Notes: a model not told the origin generated them from the letters alone. Positions 53,317 to 63,180 are shown, counted from the first letter of the stretch. The stretch: DNA of 64,000 nt from Emticicia aquatica (GCF_923079645.1 NZ_CAKLPY010000002.1:992001-1056000); one strand, 5' to 3'. Program-made: numbers and translations.

Positions 53317-55410
53317 ATGCTTAAAATCTATCTTTCAAATATCATTATTCTTACTTTTATCGCTCTAAATTGTTTCTCACAAGAAGCAGATTCTACCAAA
53401 CAACTCAACGAAGTAGTTGTACGAGGTTTTGAAACTGAACGCAAGTTGAGCGAAACCGCTGCATCGGTTAATATGCTTACTATCAAAGACATACAACGTT
53501 TTGAAAACACTTCACTCGTGCCAGTTTTCAATACTTTGCCAGGTGTACGCATGGAAGAACGCTCTCCTGGGAGTTACCGTTTGGCCATTCGTGGCAGTTC
53601 GCTGCGTTCGCCTTTTGGAGTTCGTAATGTAAAAGTTTATTGGAATGATATTCCGCTGACAGATGGTAACGGAAATACTTTTCTGAACTCGCTTGATATG
53701 AATACAATCGGCAATATCGAAGTAATCAAAGGCCCCGCAGGAAGTGTTTATGGAGCAGGAACTGGCGGCGTTGTGCTACTCGGAGCAGCAAAAGCTGATG
53801 GAAATAATACCCGTAAAAGTCGCACAAATTATGTCAATACTTCAGTGGCTTATGGAAGTTATGGCTTACAAAACAGAAACGTTTCATGGAATGTGGCTTC
53901 CGAAAAAATCAATTCGGTATTGAGTTATGCTCACGCCCAAACCGATGGTTATCGACAAAATAGTGCTGCTGTGCGTGATGTGCTAAGTTGGCGTTCGAGT
54001 TATTTTGTTTCGCCAAGTAAAACGTTAAATATCAGCACTTTATATTCAGATATTCATTACCAAACGCCTGGTGGATTAAATCAAGCTCAGTTTGAAAAAG
54101 ATCCAAGTTTAGCTCGTCAAGCAACGGCAACTTTGCCAAGCTCGATTCAACAAAAAGCAGGAATTTATCAAAAATTATTCAATATTGGCGTTTCGCAAGA
54201 ATACCGTTTGAATGCTCACTGGACAAACGTAACGAGTATTTATGGAACAGTTTCTGAACTTCGAAATCCATTTATTACGAATTATGAAATCCGCAACGAA
54301 CAAACTTTTGGCGGAAGAAGTCGAATGAATTATTCGTTTGATGTCGGGAATTTGAAAAATCGCTTAACTATGGGCGGTGAACTACAAAAATCGGCTTGGG
54401 TGATTCGTAATTTTGGCAATAAAGCGGGCGTAATTGATACTTTACAAACCAACGATAACGTAGCGGCGTGGAATTATTTCTTGTTTGGTCAGCTCGAAAC
54501 CGACTTACCGCAAAACTTTATCCTGACAATTGGCGGCAGTTATAATCGTTTCAAATATGATTTTACTCGCTTGTCTGACGCTCCGAAAATTAAGCCAATT
54601 TCCGAATTATTGCCTGCGGCATTTTTGCCAAGAATTGCTCTTTTGAAGAAAATACAAGATAAAATCTCTGTTTTTGCGAGTGTAAGCAGTGGATTTTCTC
54701 CACCAACTGTTACGGAATACATCAGCGGTTATCAAAATAGCACGTTTGTACCATCGCTCTCTCCCGAAAAAGGTATCAACTACGAAATTGGTACTCGTGG
54801 AAATCTGCTGAAAAAACGAATCAATTTTGATATTACAGCCTATACATTTCGCCTAAAAAATACCATCGTTCGCCGTACCGACAATGCAGGAAGAGAAATT
54901 TTTACGAATGCAGGAAGCACGCTTCAAAACGGACTTGAATTATTGCTAAATGGCTTGATTATCAAGAATGTAGATAAAGAGTTTATTCAAGAACTACGAG
55001 TTTTTACAAGTTATACTTTCAATGATTATAGCTTTAAAAATTATCTTCAACTCAAAACCGATTTATCTGGCAATGCACTCACGGGCGTGCCACGCCAAGT
55101 CTGGGTTTCGGGCGTAGATTTACAAACAAAAATGGGTTTTTATCTCAACTCAACGCTCAATTTCACTGACCGAATTCCGTTGAATGATGCCAACACGGCT
55201 TATGCCAATTCTTATAAATTATTGAATGCCAGAATAGGTTATCGTAAAAATTTCGAGCGAATTGGCTTGAATATTTATACCGCAGGCGATAATCTGCTCA
55301 ACGAAGTTTATAGCCTCGGAAATGACATCAACGCCGTAGGAAATCGCTATTTCAACACCGCTGCACCAAGAAATTGGCAGTTTGGAGCGAGTTTGAGTTT
55401 GTTTTTGTAA
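53317..55410 (+). CDS. TonB-dependent outer membrane receptor
   Basis: A 697-residue receptor with a signal peptide ending in CFSQ. A short TonB-box-like stretch LNEVVVRG is followed by the plug domain (about 45-155, with VFNTLPGVRMEERSPG and IEVIKGPAGSVYG) and a 22-strand barrel ending in NWQFGASLSLFL with the terminal aromatic. No CarboxypepD-like repeat precedes the plug and no SusD partner is adjacent, so it resembles metallophore or cofactor receptors more than polysaccharide SusC proteins. Ligand unknown. Confidence 0.93.
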   Translation: MLKIYLSNIIILTFIALNCFSQEADSTKQLNEVVVRGFETERKLSETAASVNMLTIKDIQRFENTSLVPVFNTLPGVRMEERSPGSYRLAIRGSSLRSPFGVRNVKVYWNDIPLTDGNGNTFLNSLDMNTIGNIEVIKGPAGSVYGAGTGGVVLLGAAKADGNNTRKSRTNYVNTSVAYGSYGLQNRNVSWNVASEKINSVLSYAHAQTDGYRQNSAAVRDVLSWRSSYFVSPSKTLNISTLYSDIHYQTPGGLNQAQFEKDPSLARQATATLPSSIQQKAGIYQKLFNIGVSQEYRLNAHWTNVTSIYGTVSELRNPFITNYEIRNEQTFGGRSRMNYSFDVGNLKNRLTMGGELQKSAWVIRNFGNKAGVIDTLQTNDNVAAWNYFLFGQLETDLPQNFILTIGGSYNRFKYDFTRLSDAPKIKPISELLPAAFLPRIALLKKIQDKISVFASVSSGFSPPTVTEYISGYQNSTFVPSLSPEKGINYEIGTRGNLLKKRINFDITAYTFRLKNTIVRRTDNAGREIFTNAGSTLQNGLELLLNGLIIKNVDKEFIQELRVFTSYTFNDYSFKNYLQLKTDLSGNALTGVPRQVWVSGVDLQTKMGFYLNSTLNFTDRIPLNDANTAYANSYKLLNARIGYRKNFERIGLNIYTAGDNLLNEVYSLGNDINAVGNRYFNTAAPRNWQFGASLSLFL

Positions 55411-55422
55411 GATTGTCTTACT

Positions 55423-55454
55423 CTCAGAGTCTCCTATATGCTGGAGACTCTGAG
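55423..55454. repeat. perfect 12-bp inverted repeat without T tract
   Basis: ctcagagtctcc and its complement ggagactctgag (55423-55434, 55443-55454) enclose an 8-base loop between the convergent receptor and DUF1761 genes. It is GC-richer than its surroundings and lacks a T run on either side, unlike the other intergenic hairpins here. It may still act as a terminator or RNA-stabilising hairpin. Confidence 0.7.
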
Positions 55455-55468
55455 GGAACGAAGAAAAC

Positions 55469-55897
55469 TTAGTTCATATAAATCAAGATTGCAGAGACCA
55501 GTAACAATGAAACTAAGGCATAACCTACATTGATAAAAAATAATTTCCAAGAACGGTTTTCCCAAACAATTGCACCAAGATGATAAGGCACATAAAAACC
55601 CAACCATGTGAAGAAAGCAGTACTTAATATATTTGAAACTTTACCCATTTGGGTCATTTCGGGCACATATTGCCATGCGGCAATGTTATGAGCCAATACC
55701 CATGCTAAGAAAAAATTTCCAATCACCATAAAAGCCATTCCTTTTAACATTACGGAGGGGTCTGGTTTTTGAGTCATGTCCATTTTCATTTCCTTTCCCC
55801 AAGTTTTCCCAAAAAGGGGTGTGTACCAAAGAAAGCCTAGAAAAAAATTTGCAACTACAGCTACAAGAATTGCGAGCCAATTGATGTGTATTTCCAT
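55469..55897 (-). CDS. DUF1761 family membrane protein
   Basis: A 142-residue protein with four membrane helices. The first helix and loop, NFFLGFLWYTPLFGKTWGKEM, carry the family's conserved Gly-x-x-Trp-Tyr and Trp-Gly pattern, and the last helices follow the usual spacing. Function is unknown for the family. It is a single gene, convergent with the receptor gene, and 125 bases downstream of the propeller gene on the same strand. Confidence 0.85.
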   Translation of the reverse strand: MEIHINWLAILVAVVANFFLGFLWYTPLFGKTWGKEMKMDMTQKPDPSVMLKGMAFMVIGNFFLAWVLAHNIAAWQYVPEMTQMGKVSNILSTAFFTWLGFYVPYHLGAIVWENRSWKLFFINVGYALVSLLLVSAILIYMN

Positions 55898-56022
55898 GTT
55901 TATAAGGTTTAGGGGTTTCTACTCTTAAGGATTTTCGATTGCTCCCGTTTTGATGGTATCTGCTCCATTTTTTTTTCAAATGTATAAATTTTTTATGAAA
56001 TTTAGATTTGGATATGCTACAG

Positions 56023-57216
56023 CTATTCCACCTCTATCATTTTCAAACAAACAGGCACAGGAACTTCTATTTGCTTGCCTGTTGGCGATAATTTTCCTGT
56101 TTTGGTATCTCTTTTAAAAATCGTGATATTATCTGTTTCTTGGTTGGCTACCAAAACAAATTTTCCGTTGGGCGTAATTATAAAATTACGAGGTATTTTT
56201 CCTAAAACTGGTTCGTTGCCGATGTAGGTCAGTTTTCCAGTTTTTTGGTCAATGCTATACATAACTATTGTGTCAATCGTGTTTGTAGGAGCAAAAACGC
56301 CATTTTTATTACCTGCATCTACAAAACGGTTTGAGCCATACAGAAACTTTCCATCGGATGAGATATGAATATCGGCACAAAAACTCTTGTTTTTATCTTT
56401 AAAATCTTTGGCAAGCGTGGTAATTGTTTGAAAAGGCGTTAATTTTCCTGAAGTATAATTGAAAGCTGTAACGGTGCTACTCAATTCTTGAATCACATAA
56501 GCAAATTTACCGTTTGGATGAACCGTAAAATGGCGTGGTCCCGAACCATCGGCTACTTTCGTAAAAACAGGATTTCCTTCTACAAGTTTGCCACTTTTTG
56601 CATCTAAACTATAAGTAATGATTTTATCAATGCCCAAGTCTGGCACAAAGACATCGGTGTTATTAGGGGCAATATTTACCGAATGAACATGTGGTTTTTC
56701 TTGACGACCAGCATTCGGGCCTTTACCTTCGTGATTAATGGTTTGCATAGCTTTTCCAAGTGAGCCATCGGTTTCAACTGGTAAAATCGACAAATTTCCT
56801 CCCGAATAATTTCCTACCAAAACCCATTTTCCAGTTTTGTCGATGCTGATGTGGCAAGGATCTGCTCCGCCTGATGATTGGGTATTGAGTTTGGTCAAAT
56901 TTCCTGATTTTTTATCAAAACTATAAGCCGTAACCGAGCCTTCGCTTGTTTCGGTAACAGCATAAACAAATTTTTGGTCGGGAGAAACTGTCAAAAACGA
57001 TGGATTTTTGATGCCAGTCGCCTTACTAACAGCACTAAATTCGCCAGTATTGGTATTAAATTTATAGACATAAATCCCTTCACTCGGATTCTTTGTGTCA
57101 GGACGTGTATAAGTACCAATGATTAAATATTGCTCATTTTTTGATTGAGATTTGCCGATTTGGGGTAAAAATAACAGGCTACCAAATAATGCAGAAAAAA
57201 GTTTTTTGAAGTTCAT
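56023..57216 (-). CDS. secreted lactonase-family seven-bladed beta-propeller protein
   Basis: A 397-residue exported protein with a signal peptide (KLFSALFGSLLFLPQIGKSQ region). The chain consists of repeated blades with the pattern S.DGKF.Y or PNGKFAYV (for example VSPDQKFVYAVTE, ISSDGKFLYGSN, ITPNGKFVLVAN), as in the 6-phosphogluconolactonase/YbhE family. Because it is exported, a sugar lactone outside the cytosol rather than 6-phosphogluconolactone is the likely substrate. Confidence 0.9.
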   Translation of the reverse strand: MNFKKLFSALFGSLLFLPQIGKSQSKNEQYLIIGTYTRPDTKNPSEGIYVYKFNTNTGEFSAVSKATGIKNPSFLTVSPDQKFVYAVTETSEGSVTAYSFDKKSGNLTKLNTQSSGGADPCHISIDKTGKWVLVGNYSGGNLSILPVETDGSLGKAMQTINHEGKGPNAGRQEKPHVHSVNIAPNNTDVFVPDLGIDKIITYSLDAKSGKLVEGNPVFTKVADGSGPRHFTVHPNGKFAYVIQELSSTVTAFNYTSGKLTPFQTITTLAKDFKDKNKSFCADIHISSDGKFLYGSNRFVDAGNKNGVFAPTNTIDTIVMYSIDQKTGKLTYIGNEPVLGKIPRNFIITPNGKFVLVANQETDNITIFKRDTKTGKLSPTGKQIEVPVPVCLKMIEVE

Positions 57217-57297
57217 GAATAGAAGAATAAATGCGTAGTTTAAATATTTTTTTCAAAGATAATTAAATTTACGTAATTGCGGCTTTCAAACTTTATT

Positions 57298-57876
57298 ATG
57301 CAAAAATCAACAATTAAACCTATTATTACGACTGTCAAAAATGACGATGATGTGAGAGGAATTTTGGCTTTACAACAAAAGAATCTCAAGAAAAATCTTA
57401 CGCCCGAACAAATCCAAAGTCAAGGGTTTGTGACAGTCGAGCATCAATTTTCGGTACTCAAAGCCATGAACGATGCTCAACCAAGTGTTATCGTAAAAGA
57501 TGGCGATACAGTAGTGGCCTATTGCTTGGCGATGTTGCCACAATTCCGCAACGATGTACCAGAATTAAAAACATTATTCGACTCAATTGACGAAATCGAC
57601 TACGACGAACAAACACTAAAAGACTTTAATTACGTAGTTATGGGGCAAGTTTGCGTAGGTGAAGGCTATCGAAGCATGGGCTTTTTTGATGGAATGTATC
57701 TGAAACTTCGTGAAGAATTATCAGCAAAATTTGAATTGTGCGTAACCGATATTTCAACCAATAATACACGCTCGCTGAAAGCACACGCACGAGTAGGATT
57801 CATTCCTGTGAAAGATTTTCATGATGCAACACTCAACGAAGTTTGGCGTGTGGTTGTTTGGGATTGGAGAGCGTAA
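57298..57876 (+). CDS. GNAT-family N-acetyltransferase
   Basis: About 192 residues, cytosolic. The acetyl-CoA fold is suggested by the strand YVVMGQVCVGEGYRSMGFFDGMY, where the loop corresponds to the pyrophosphate-binding Q/RxxGxG/A motif, followed by CVTDISTNNTRSLKAHARVGFIPV, the typical last helix and strand. The substrate is unknown. ATG 57298 is chosen; a TTG at 57277 would add seven residues. A strong terminator follows. Confidence 0.85.
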   Translation: MQKSTIKPIITTVKNDDDVRGILALQQKNLKKNLTPEQIQSQGFVTVEHQFSVLKAMNDAQPSVIVKDGDTVVAYCLAMLPQFRNDVPELKTLFDSIDEIDYDEQTLKDFNYVVMGQVCVGEGYRSMGFFDGMYLKLREELSAKFELCVTDISTNNTRSLKAHARVGFIPVKDFHDATLNEVWRVVVWDWRA

Positions 57877-57915
57877 AAAAAGACGGCATCACTTGAAGCG
57901 ATGCCGTCTTTTTTT
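57875..57915. terminator. bidirectional terminator
   Basis: A stem of about 16 bp (57875-57890 with 57900-57915) built around agacggcatc/gatgccgtct with long A and T runs on the two sides. It serves the GNAT gene and the convergent aminotransferase gene. Confidence 0.9.
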
Positions 57916-57924
57916 GCAAAAATA

Positions 57925-59127
57925 TTACTTCAAATTAGCCAAAGCTGCTTTTACTCTTGCAACTGCTTCTGTAAGAGCCTCATCAGAAGCGGCAGTTGAA
58001 AGACGTAAACAGTTTGGAGCTCCGAATGAGCCACCACCCACAAGTGCTACATGAGCTGTTTCTAACAACCACATACACAATTGGTCGGCATCTTTGATAG
58101 TTATGTTTCCATCAGATTTTCCGAAGTAATAACTCACATCTGGGAACGCATAAAACGCACCATCAGGCATATTTACTTTGAAACCTGGAATTTCTCTTAA
58201 TAAACCAACTACCAAATTACGACGACGTAAATACGCCATTTTCATCATTTCAGCAGCCGAAGTATCTTCCCAAGCTACAACCGCAGCACGTTGAGCGATT
58301 GAGTTTGTACCCGAAGTTACTTGTCCTTGTAATTTTTCTACGGCATCAGCAATCCATTTTGCAGCGGCTATGTAACCCAAACGCCAGCCAGTCATGGCAA
58401 AACCTTTCGCAAAACCATTTACTGTAATTACTCGGTCTTTCATGCTCGGAATTGAACCCATGCTGAAATGTCCTTCGTCAGTAAAGTTGATATATTCATA
58501 GATTTCATCGGCTAAAACAAACACATTTTCGTGTTTTTCGATAACAGCTGCCAATGCTCTCAATTCTGCTTCGCTGTAAATCGAACCAGTTGGATTATTT
58601 GGCGAAGCATACATCACGATTTTTGTGCGTTCAGTAATTGCGGCTTCTAATTGCTCAGGTTTTACTTTGAAATCATTTTCAAATTTTCCTTCAACAATTA
58701 CTGATTTTCCTTCGGCCAATTTTACCATTTCTGAATAACTCACCCAATAAGGAGACAAAATAGCAACTTCATCGCCTGGATTAATCAAACACGAAATAAC
58801 ATTTGCCAAAGAATGTTTTGCTCCCGTCGAAACCACAATGTTTTCTGGTTTCCAATCTATATTATTCTCACGTTTAAGTTTGTCTGCAATAGCCTTTCGT
58901 AGTTCAGGAATACCCGCTACTGGCGTGTAGTGGTGAAAACCAGCGTCAATTGCTGCTTTTGCAGCATCGCAAATGTGTTTTGGGGTTTTGAAATCTGGTT
59001 CTCCAACTGAGAGATTGATTACTTTGTGTCCCTGTGCCGCTAATTCACGTGACTTTTTCGACATACCAAGCGTGGCAGATTCTTCCAACGCATTGATTCT
59101 GTCAGCGACTAAATTTAATGCAGACAT
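57925..59127 (-). CDS. class I/II aminotransferase, aspartate aminotransferase type
   Basis: A 400-residue PLP enzyme of fold type I. It has VGEPDFKTPKHI near the N-terminus, SPNNPTGSIYS, LADEIYEYINF, the PLP lysine in GFAKGFAMTGWRLGY and an Arg in CLRLSTAAS that binds the substrate carboxylate. These match the I-gamma aspartate/prephenate aminotransferase group. It links aspartate, glutamate and 2-oxo acids, and could act in aromatic amino-acid synthesis; the exact substrate is not certain. Confidence 0.92.
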   Translation of the reverse strand: MSALNLVADRINALEESATLGMSKKSRELAAQGHKVINLSVGEPDFKTPKHICDAAKAAIDAGFHHYTPVAGIPELRKAIADKLKRENNIDWKPENIVVSTGAKHSLANVISCLINPGDEVAILSPYWVSYSEMVKLAEGKSVIVEGKFENDFKVKPEQLEAAITERTKIVMYASPNNPTGSIYSEAELRALAAVIEKHENVFVLADEIYEYINFTDEGHFSMGSIPSMKDRVITVNGFAKGFAMTGWRLGYIAAAKWIADAVEKLQGQVTSGTNSIAQRAAVVAWEDTSAAEMMKMAYLRRRNLVVGLLREIPGFKVNMPDGAFYAFPDVSYYFGKSDGNITIKDADQLCMWLLETAHVALVGGGSFGAPNCLRLSTAASDEALTEAVARVKAALANLK

Positions 59128-59327
59128 GATACTTTTTTGTAAAATTGATAATTAAATTGAAGAATTGAGTAAAACTGCTCAAATTCGGGTGCAAAATTAC
59201 GCCCTTTCCAATTGAAAAACCACATTTTTTGAAATAAAGATTTAAGAATCGAGACAAGAGAAGTCTATTACGGAGAAATATTTATTTTTCTAATATCGTA
59301 AACCTCGCTTCTCGTATCTACACTTAT

Positions 59328-60134
59328 CTATGGTTCAAAGTTAGCCTCACGTTTTTGCGTTTTGGCGGCAAAGGCTTCTTGAAGGTCGTTTGATAGCAGC
59401 ATGGCCGCATTCCATGTCGCCATATAATTGAGTCCATCAGCAACAGAATGGTCACGGGTATGGAGCAAAATATGTTTTGTTCCACGAATCGACAATGGCG
59501 ATTTTGAAGCAATCGTAGCTGCAATTTTCATCACTTCTTCCATCATCATTACTTTATTTGAAAACGAACGGTTGACAATTCCGATTTTTTCGGCTTCTTT
59601 ACCTTCTACGTTTCGTCCAGTATATGCCATTTCTCGTACTAATCCATCTCCAATCAATTTCGGTAAACGCTGCAAAGTGCCTAAATCGGCCACCATTCCC
59701 ATATCAATTTCTTTGATAGTAAAATAAGCATCATCTGTACAATAACGCATATCGCAGCCACAAACCAAGTCGATTCCGCCACCGATACAACCACCATGAA
59801 TGGCTGCTAAAACGGGTTTTGAACAATTTTCAATCGCATTAATGGGAGCTTGTAAACGAAAAACATCTTTTCGTACTCGCTCACGGCGGCGTGCCTCACA
59901 AACAATATTTGACTGTGAAACCGACATCAACAAACTTAAATCAATTCCTGCACAAAAATGTTTACTTTCACCCCCTTCAAGCACCACTACCCGCACTTCG
60001 GGATTTTCATCAAGATACTCAAAAACCTCCGTGATTTCATCCCAAGCGGTTTGATTCAAAGCATTAGCTTTTTCTGGGCGATTAATAATTACATGAGCAA
60101 TATGGTCTTGGATAGATAGCTTTAGCGTTTGCAT
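59328..60134 (-). CDS. enoyl-CoA hydratase/isomerase family, dienoyl-CoA isomerase-like
   Basis: A 268-residue crotonase-fold protein. The first oxyanion loop is HFCAGIDL and the second is HGGCIGGGIDLVCGCD. Three acidic residues characteristic of delta(3,5)-delta(2,4)-dienoyl-CoA isomerase are found where expected: Asp in GGGIDL, Glu in TIKEID and Asp in VADLGTLQRLPK. This pattern fits the isomerase, which rearranges dienoyl-CoA during breakdown of odd-position unsaturated fatty acids, better than enoyl-CoA hydratase. It is a single gene. Confidence 0.88.
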   Translation of the reverse strand: MQTLKLSIQDHIAHVIINRPEKANALNQTAWDEITEVFEYLDENPEVRVVVLEGGESKHFCAGIDLSLLMSVSQSNIVCEARRRERVRKDVFRLQAPINAIENCSKPVLAAIHGGCIGGGIDLVCGCDMRYCTDDAYFTIKEIDMGMVADLGTLQRLPKLIGDGLVREMAYTGRNVEGKEAEKIGIVNRSFSNKVMMMEEVMKIAATIASKSPLSIRGTKHILLHTRDHSVADGLNYMATWNAAMLLSNDLQEAFAAKTQKREANFEP

Positions 60135-60153
60135 GATGGTTTTGTTGATTTAT

Positions 60154-60195
60154 TGAAAAAAAAACGGTGAAGTCATTTTCATCGACTTCACCGTT
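60154..60195 (-). terminator. rho-independent terminator of the M1 peptidase gene
   Basis: A perfect 12-bp stem (60163-60174 with 60184-60195) with a 9-base loop, followed on the minus strand by a run of about eight T, lies 27 bases after the peptidase stop codon. Confidence 0.9.
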
Positions 60196-60221
60196 AAAAT
60201 TAATTATTTTTTTAATTATTC

Positions 60222-62606
60222 TTATTTCTTATCTCCACTTGTTTGTGTTCCTGCTGGTCTATTTTTCAATGCCTCTTGCATCGGATTTGAACCACCGCCG
60301 CCGCCACGACCAGATTGTTTAAAGGCTTGGAAACGAGTTGGTTGCTCAGGCTCTTTCGGGAAAGCATTATCCGAAGTATCAATATCAGGAATTTCGTGAT
60401 AAGGGTCAAGTTTAAATTTGGCTACTTTTTTGGTTGTAACCAAAGTTTTTTTCACATCTTTATCATTCAAACGCCAAATTTCAGCAGGAATTCGTACATC
60501 TTCTGTTGTTCCGTCTTCAAATTCCATTCTGATGATTACTGGCATTATTAATCCACCTTTGTTCTTTAAGTTTACCACATAAAAGTTTTTACCTGCTTCA
60601 ACTAGCTTTCTGTCGTCTTCGCTCAAAGTTGATAAATACTGCTCGTATTTTTTCTTATCGGCATCTGTAACTGCGTATCTATCATAAGAATTATAAAAAT
60701 CTCTCATTGAAGAATCTGCTTCAACGACTGTTTCTTTGATGTCGGTTTTATTTCTAATATTGCTCAAAGTTTGAGATTTCGCTGCGGCATCAGCTTTGGC
60801 TGCTGCTTTTTGTTTTGCTGGGTCTTGGCTGTCAACGCTGTACCATTCTACATTTACAATTGCTTGGTCGGCAGGTTCAACACCGTAAAACCAACCTTTC
60901 CAGAACCAATCCAAATCAACGCCTGAAGCATCTTCCATTGTGCGGAAGAAATCGGCTGGTGTTGGGTGTTTAAATGCCCAACGACGTGAATATTCTTTGA
61001 AAGCATAATCAAATAGTTCTCGTCCCATTACGCTTTCACGCAAGATATTCAAGCCTGTTGCTGGTTTTGAATAAGCATTTGGTCCAAATGTTCCTGGCAA
61101 AATATTATCCGAACTACTCATAATTGAATTTTGTTTATTCGGGTCGGTTTTCATATAACCTGTAATATATTGTGGCTCGATACCCGTTGCAGGAAAGTTT
61201 CTGTCCCATTCTAAGCAAGTTAAACCTTCCAAAAATGAGTTTAATCCTTCATCCATCCACGACCACTGACGTTCATCAGAGTTAACAATCATTGGGAAGA
61301 AATTATGTCCAACTTCATGAATAACAACCAAAATCAAGAAATTTTTCGTACCTTCTGAATATGTACCATCTGCTTCTGGTCTTGCACCATTAAAACTCAT
61401 CATCGGATATTCCATGCCTCCAACCGAACCATGCACAGAATAAGCAACTGGATAAGGGTACGCAACACTACGTTTTGAGTAGTTTACCAAAGTATGAGCC
61501 ACAACTCTCGTAGAATATTGTCCCCAAAGTGGATTTGCTTCTTTTGGGTAAAGCGACATCGCCCAAACTTTTTTACCTTCTACATCTACTTGCATTGCGT
61601 CCCAAATAAATTTACGAGAAGCTGCAAAAGCAAAGTCACGTACATTTTTTGCTGCATAAATCCAAGTTTTTTTACCAGTTGGCTTGCCTTTTTCTGCTGC
61701 TTCTGCTTCTTCTTGCGTTACGATTGCTATTGGATTTTTAGTATTTTTCGCTTGTTCCCAACGCTTAATTTGTGTAGCAGTCAATACATCTTTTGTATTT
61801 TGAAGTTCACCCGTTGCACCAACAACCATATCATTCGGAACAGTTAGAGCAACTTTATAATCTCCAAATGGTAAAGTAAATTCACCTTGACCTAAAAATT
61901 GTTTATGTTGCCAGCCATTTACATCATCATAAACCGCCATGCGAGGAAACCATTGAGCAATTTCATACAATACATTTCCATCTTTTGGGAAAAGCTCGTA
62001 GCCGCTTCTGCCTCCAACTGATTTTAAGTCAATTATGTTAAATTTCCAGTCAACTTGTAGTGTAAAAGCCATTCCTTTAGCCAATGGTGCGGGCATATCT
62101 ACTCGCATCATTGTTCCGTTGATGGTATATTTTAGGTCTTTTCCAAGAGCATCTTTTACCGCAGAAATTTTGTACCCATAATCTTTATCATCTGCACCTG
62201 ATAGATTTCCAAGTGTATTAAAACTTGCTCCATTGGCTGGGTTAATAGCTGATTGTTTTGCTATATTACTTGTCGAGTTTTTGGCAAAAAGATTTTGGTC
62301 AAGTTGTAACCACAAATACCTTAATTCTTCGGGAGCATTATTGGTATAAGTGATTTTTTCGGTTGCCGTAATAGATTGTTTTGTATCATCTAATTCGGCT
62401 TTAATATCATAGTCTGCCTTTTGTTGCCAGTAATCACGCCCAGGGCTACCTGCAGCCGTACGAAAGGTGTTTGGAGTGGGCAACGCCGTACCCATTTGTT
62501 CAAAACGTGTATTGGCATTGTACTCCGTTGTTGCTGCGGGTCGCTGTGCATTGGCAAAAAAAGCACAGTTAAAAGCAAATAATGTAATAATGGATAGTTT
62601 TTTCAT
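60222..62606 (-). CDS. secreted M1-family metallopeptidase
   Basis: About 794 residues. A signal peptide ends in FANAQ. An N-terminal beta-saddle region is followed by the catalytic domain with the zinc motif HEVGH and downstream WMDEGLNSF, which supplies the third ligand Glu. The exopeptidase motif, normally GAMEN, reads GGMEYP here. The C-terminus is Gly-rich (GRGGGGGSNP) with a Lys tail. It removes N-terminal residues from peptides in the periplasm or outside. ATG 62606 is chosen at the signal peptide; the longer frame to 62696 crosses the cyclophilin terminator. Confidence 0.92.
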   Translation of the reverse strand: MKKLSIITLFAFNCAFFANAQRPAATTEYNANTRFEQMGTALPTPNTFRTAAGSPGRDYWQQKADYDIKAELDDTKQSITATEKITYTNNAPEELRYLWLQLDQNLFAKNSTSNIAKQSAINPANGASFNTLGNLSGADDKDYGYKISAVKDALGKDLKYTINGTMMRVDMPAPLAKGMAFTLQVDWKFNIIDLKSVGGRSGYELFPKDGNVLYEIAQWFPRMAVYDDVNGWQHKQFLGQGEFTLPFGDYKVALTVPNDMVVGATGELQNTKDVLTATQIKRWEQAKNTKNPIAIVTQEEAEAAEKGKPTGKKTWIYAAKNVRDFAFAASRKFIWDAMQVDVEGKKVWAMSLYPKEANPLWGQYSTRVVAHTLVNYSKRSVAYPYPVAYSVHGSVGGMEYPMMSFNGARPEADGTYSEGTKNFLILVVIHEVGHNFFPMIVNSDERQWSWMDEGLNSFLEGLTCLEWDRNFPATGIEPQYITGYMKTDPNKQNSIMSSSDNILPGTFGPNAYSKPATGLNILRESVMGRELFDYAFKEYSRRWAFKHPTPADFFRTMEDASGVDLDWFWKGWFYGVEPADQAIVNVEWYSVDSQDPAKQKAAAKADAAAKSQTLSNIRNKTDIKETVVEADSSMRDFYNSYDRYAVTDADKKKYEQYLSTLSEDDRKLVEAGKNFYVVNLKNKGGLIMPVIIRMEFEDGTTEDVRIPAEIWRLNDKDVKKTLVTTKKVAKFKLDPYHEIPDIDTSDNAFPKEPEQPTRFQAFKQSGRGGGGGSNPMQEALKNRPAGTQTSGDKK

Positions 62607-62675
62607 ATAAAATAGATGAAGTTTGATTTTATGCGAAGATAGGAATAAATAATTATTTCTGATAAAGCTATAAAT

Positions 62676-62713
62676 AAAAAGCTGCTCGAAAAACATTTTT
62701 CGAACAGCTTTTT
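62676..62713 (-). terminator. rho-independent terminator of the cyclophilin gene
   Basis: Arms aaaaagctg/cagcttttt and tcgaaaaa/tttttcga pair (62676-62713) with one mismatch and a 2-base loop; T-rich on the minus strand, 23 bases after the cyclophilin stop. Confidence 0.85.
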
Positions 62714-62736
62714 ATAGGTTTGAAACCCAGCTAAAA

Positions 62737-63180
62737 TTAAGCTACTGTTTCAATAATATTAATTTTTTGAATTTTATCTCCTTGACGAATTTCATCAACG
62801 ATGTCTAAACCTTCTACAACTTTACCGAAACAAGTATGATTACGGTCTAAATGTTGTGTATTTGCACGATTATGGCAAATGAAAAACTGTGAACCGCCTG
62901 TGTTTCTTCCTCGGTGAGCCATCGAAAGAACGCCTTTATCGTGGTATTGGTTATTTCCTGTCAATTCACATTGTATTGTATATCCTGGACCACCCGCACC
63001 TGTACCAGTTGGGTCGCCACCTTGAATCATAAAGTTTGGAATCACACGGTGGAAAATCAAACCATCGTAAAATCCTTTTTTAGCTAATGTAACAAAGTTA
63101 TTTACTGCAATCGGAGCATCTTGCTCATAAAATTCGATTGTCATCGTACCTTTATCGGTAATCATTTCTGCTTTTAACAT
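62737..63180 (-). CDS. peptidyl-prolyl cis-trans isomerase, cyclophilin type
   Basis: A 147-residue single-domain cyclophilin without a signal peptide, so cytosolic. The active-site stretch FHRVIPNFMIQGGDPTGTG, MAHRGRNTGGSQFFIC and HLDRNHTCFGKVVEG carry the catalytic Arg, Gln and Phe residues. It speeds proline isomerisation during folding. A gap of 62 bases separates it from moaA upstream on the same strand. Confidence 0.95.
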   Translation of the reverse strand: MLKAEMITDKGTMTIEFYEQDAPIAVNNFVTLAKKGFYDGLIFHRVIPNFMIQGGDPTGTGAGGPGYTIQCELTGNNQYHDKGVLSMAHRGRNTGGSQFFICHNRANTQHLDRNHTCFGKVVEGLDIVDEIRQGDKIQKINIIETVA

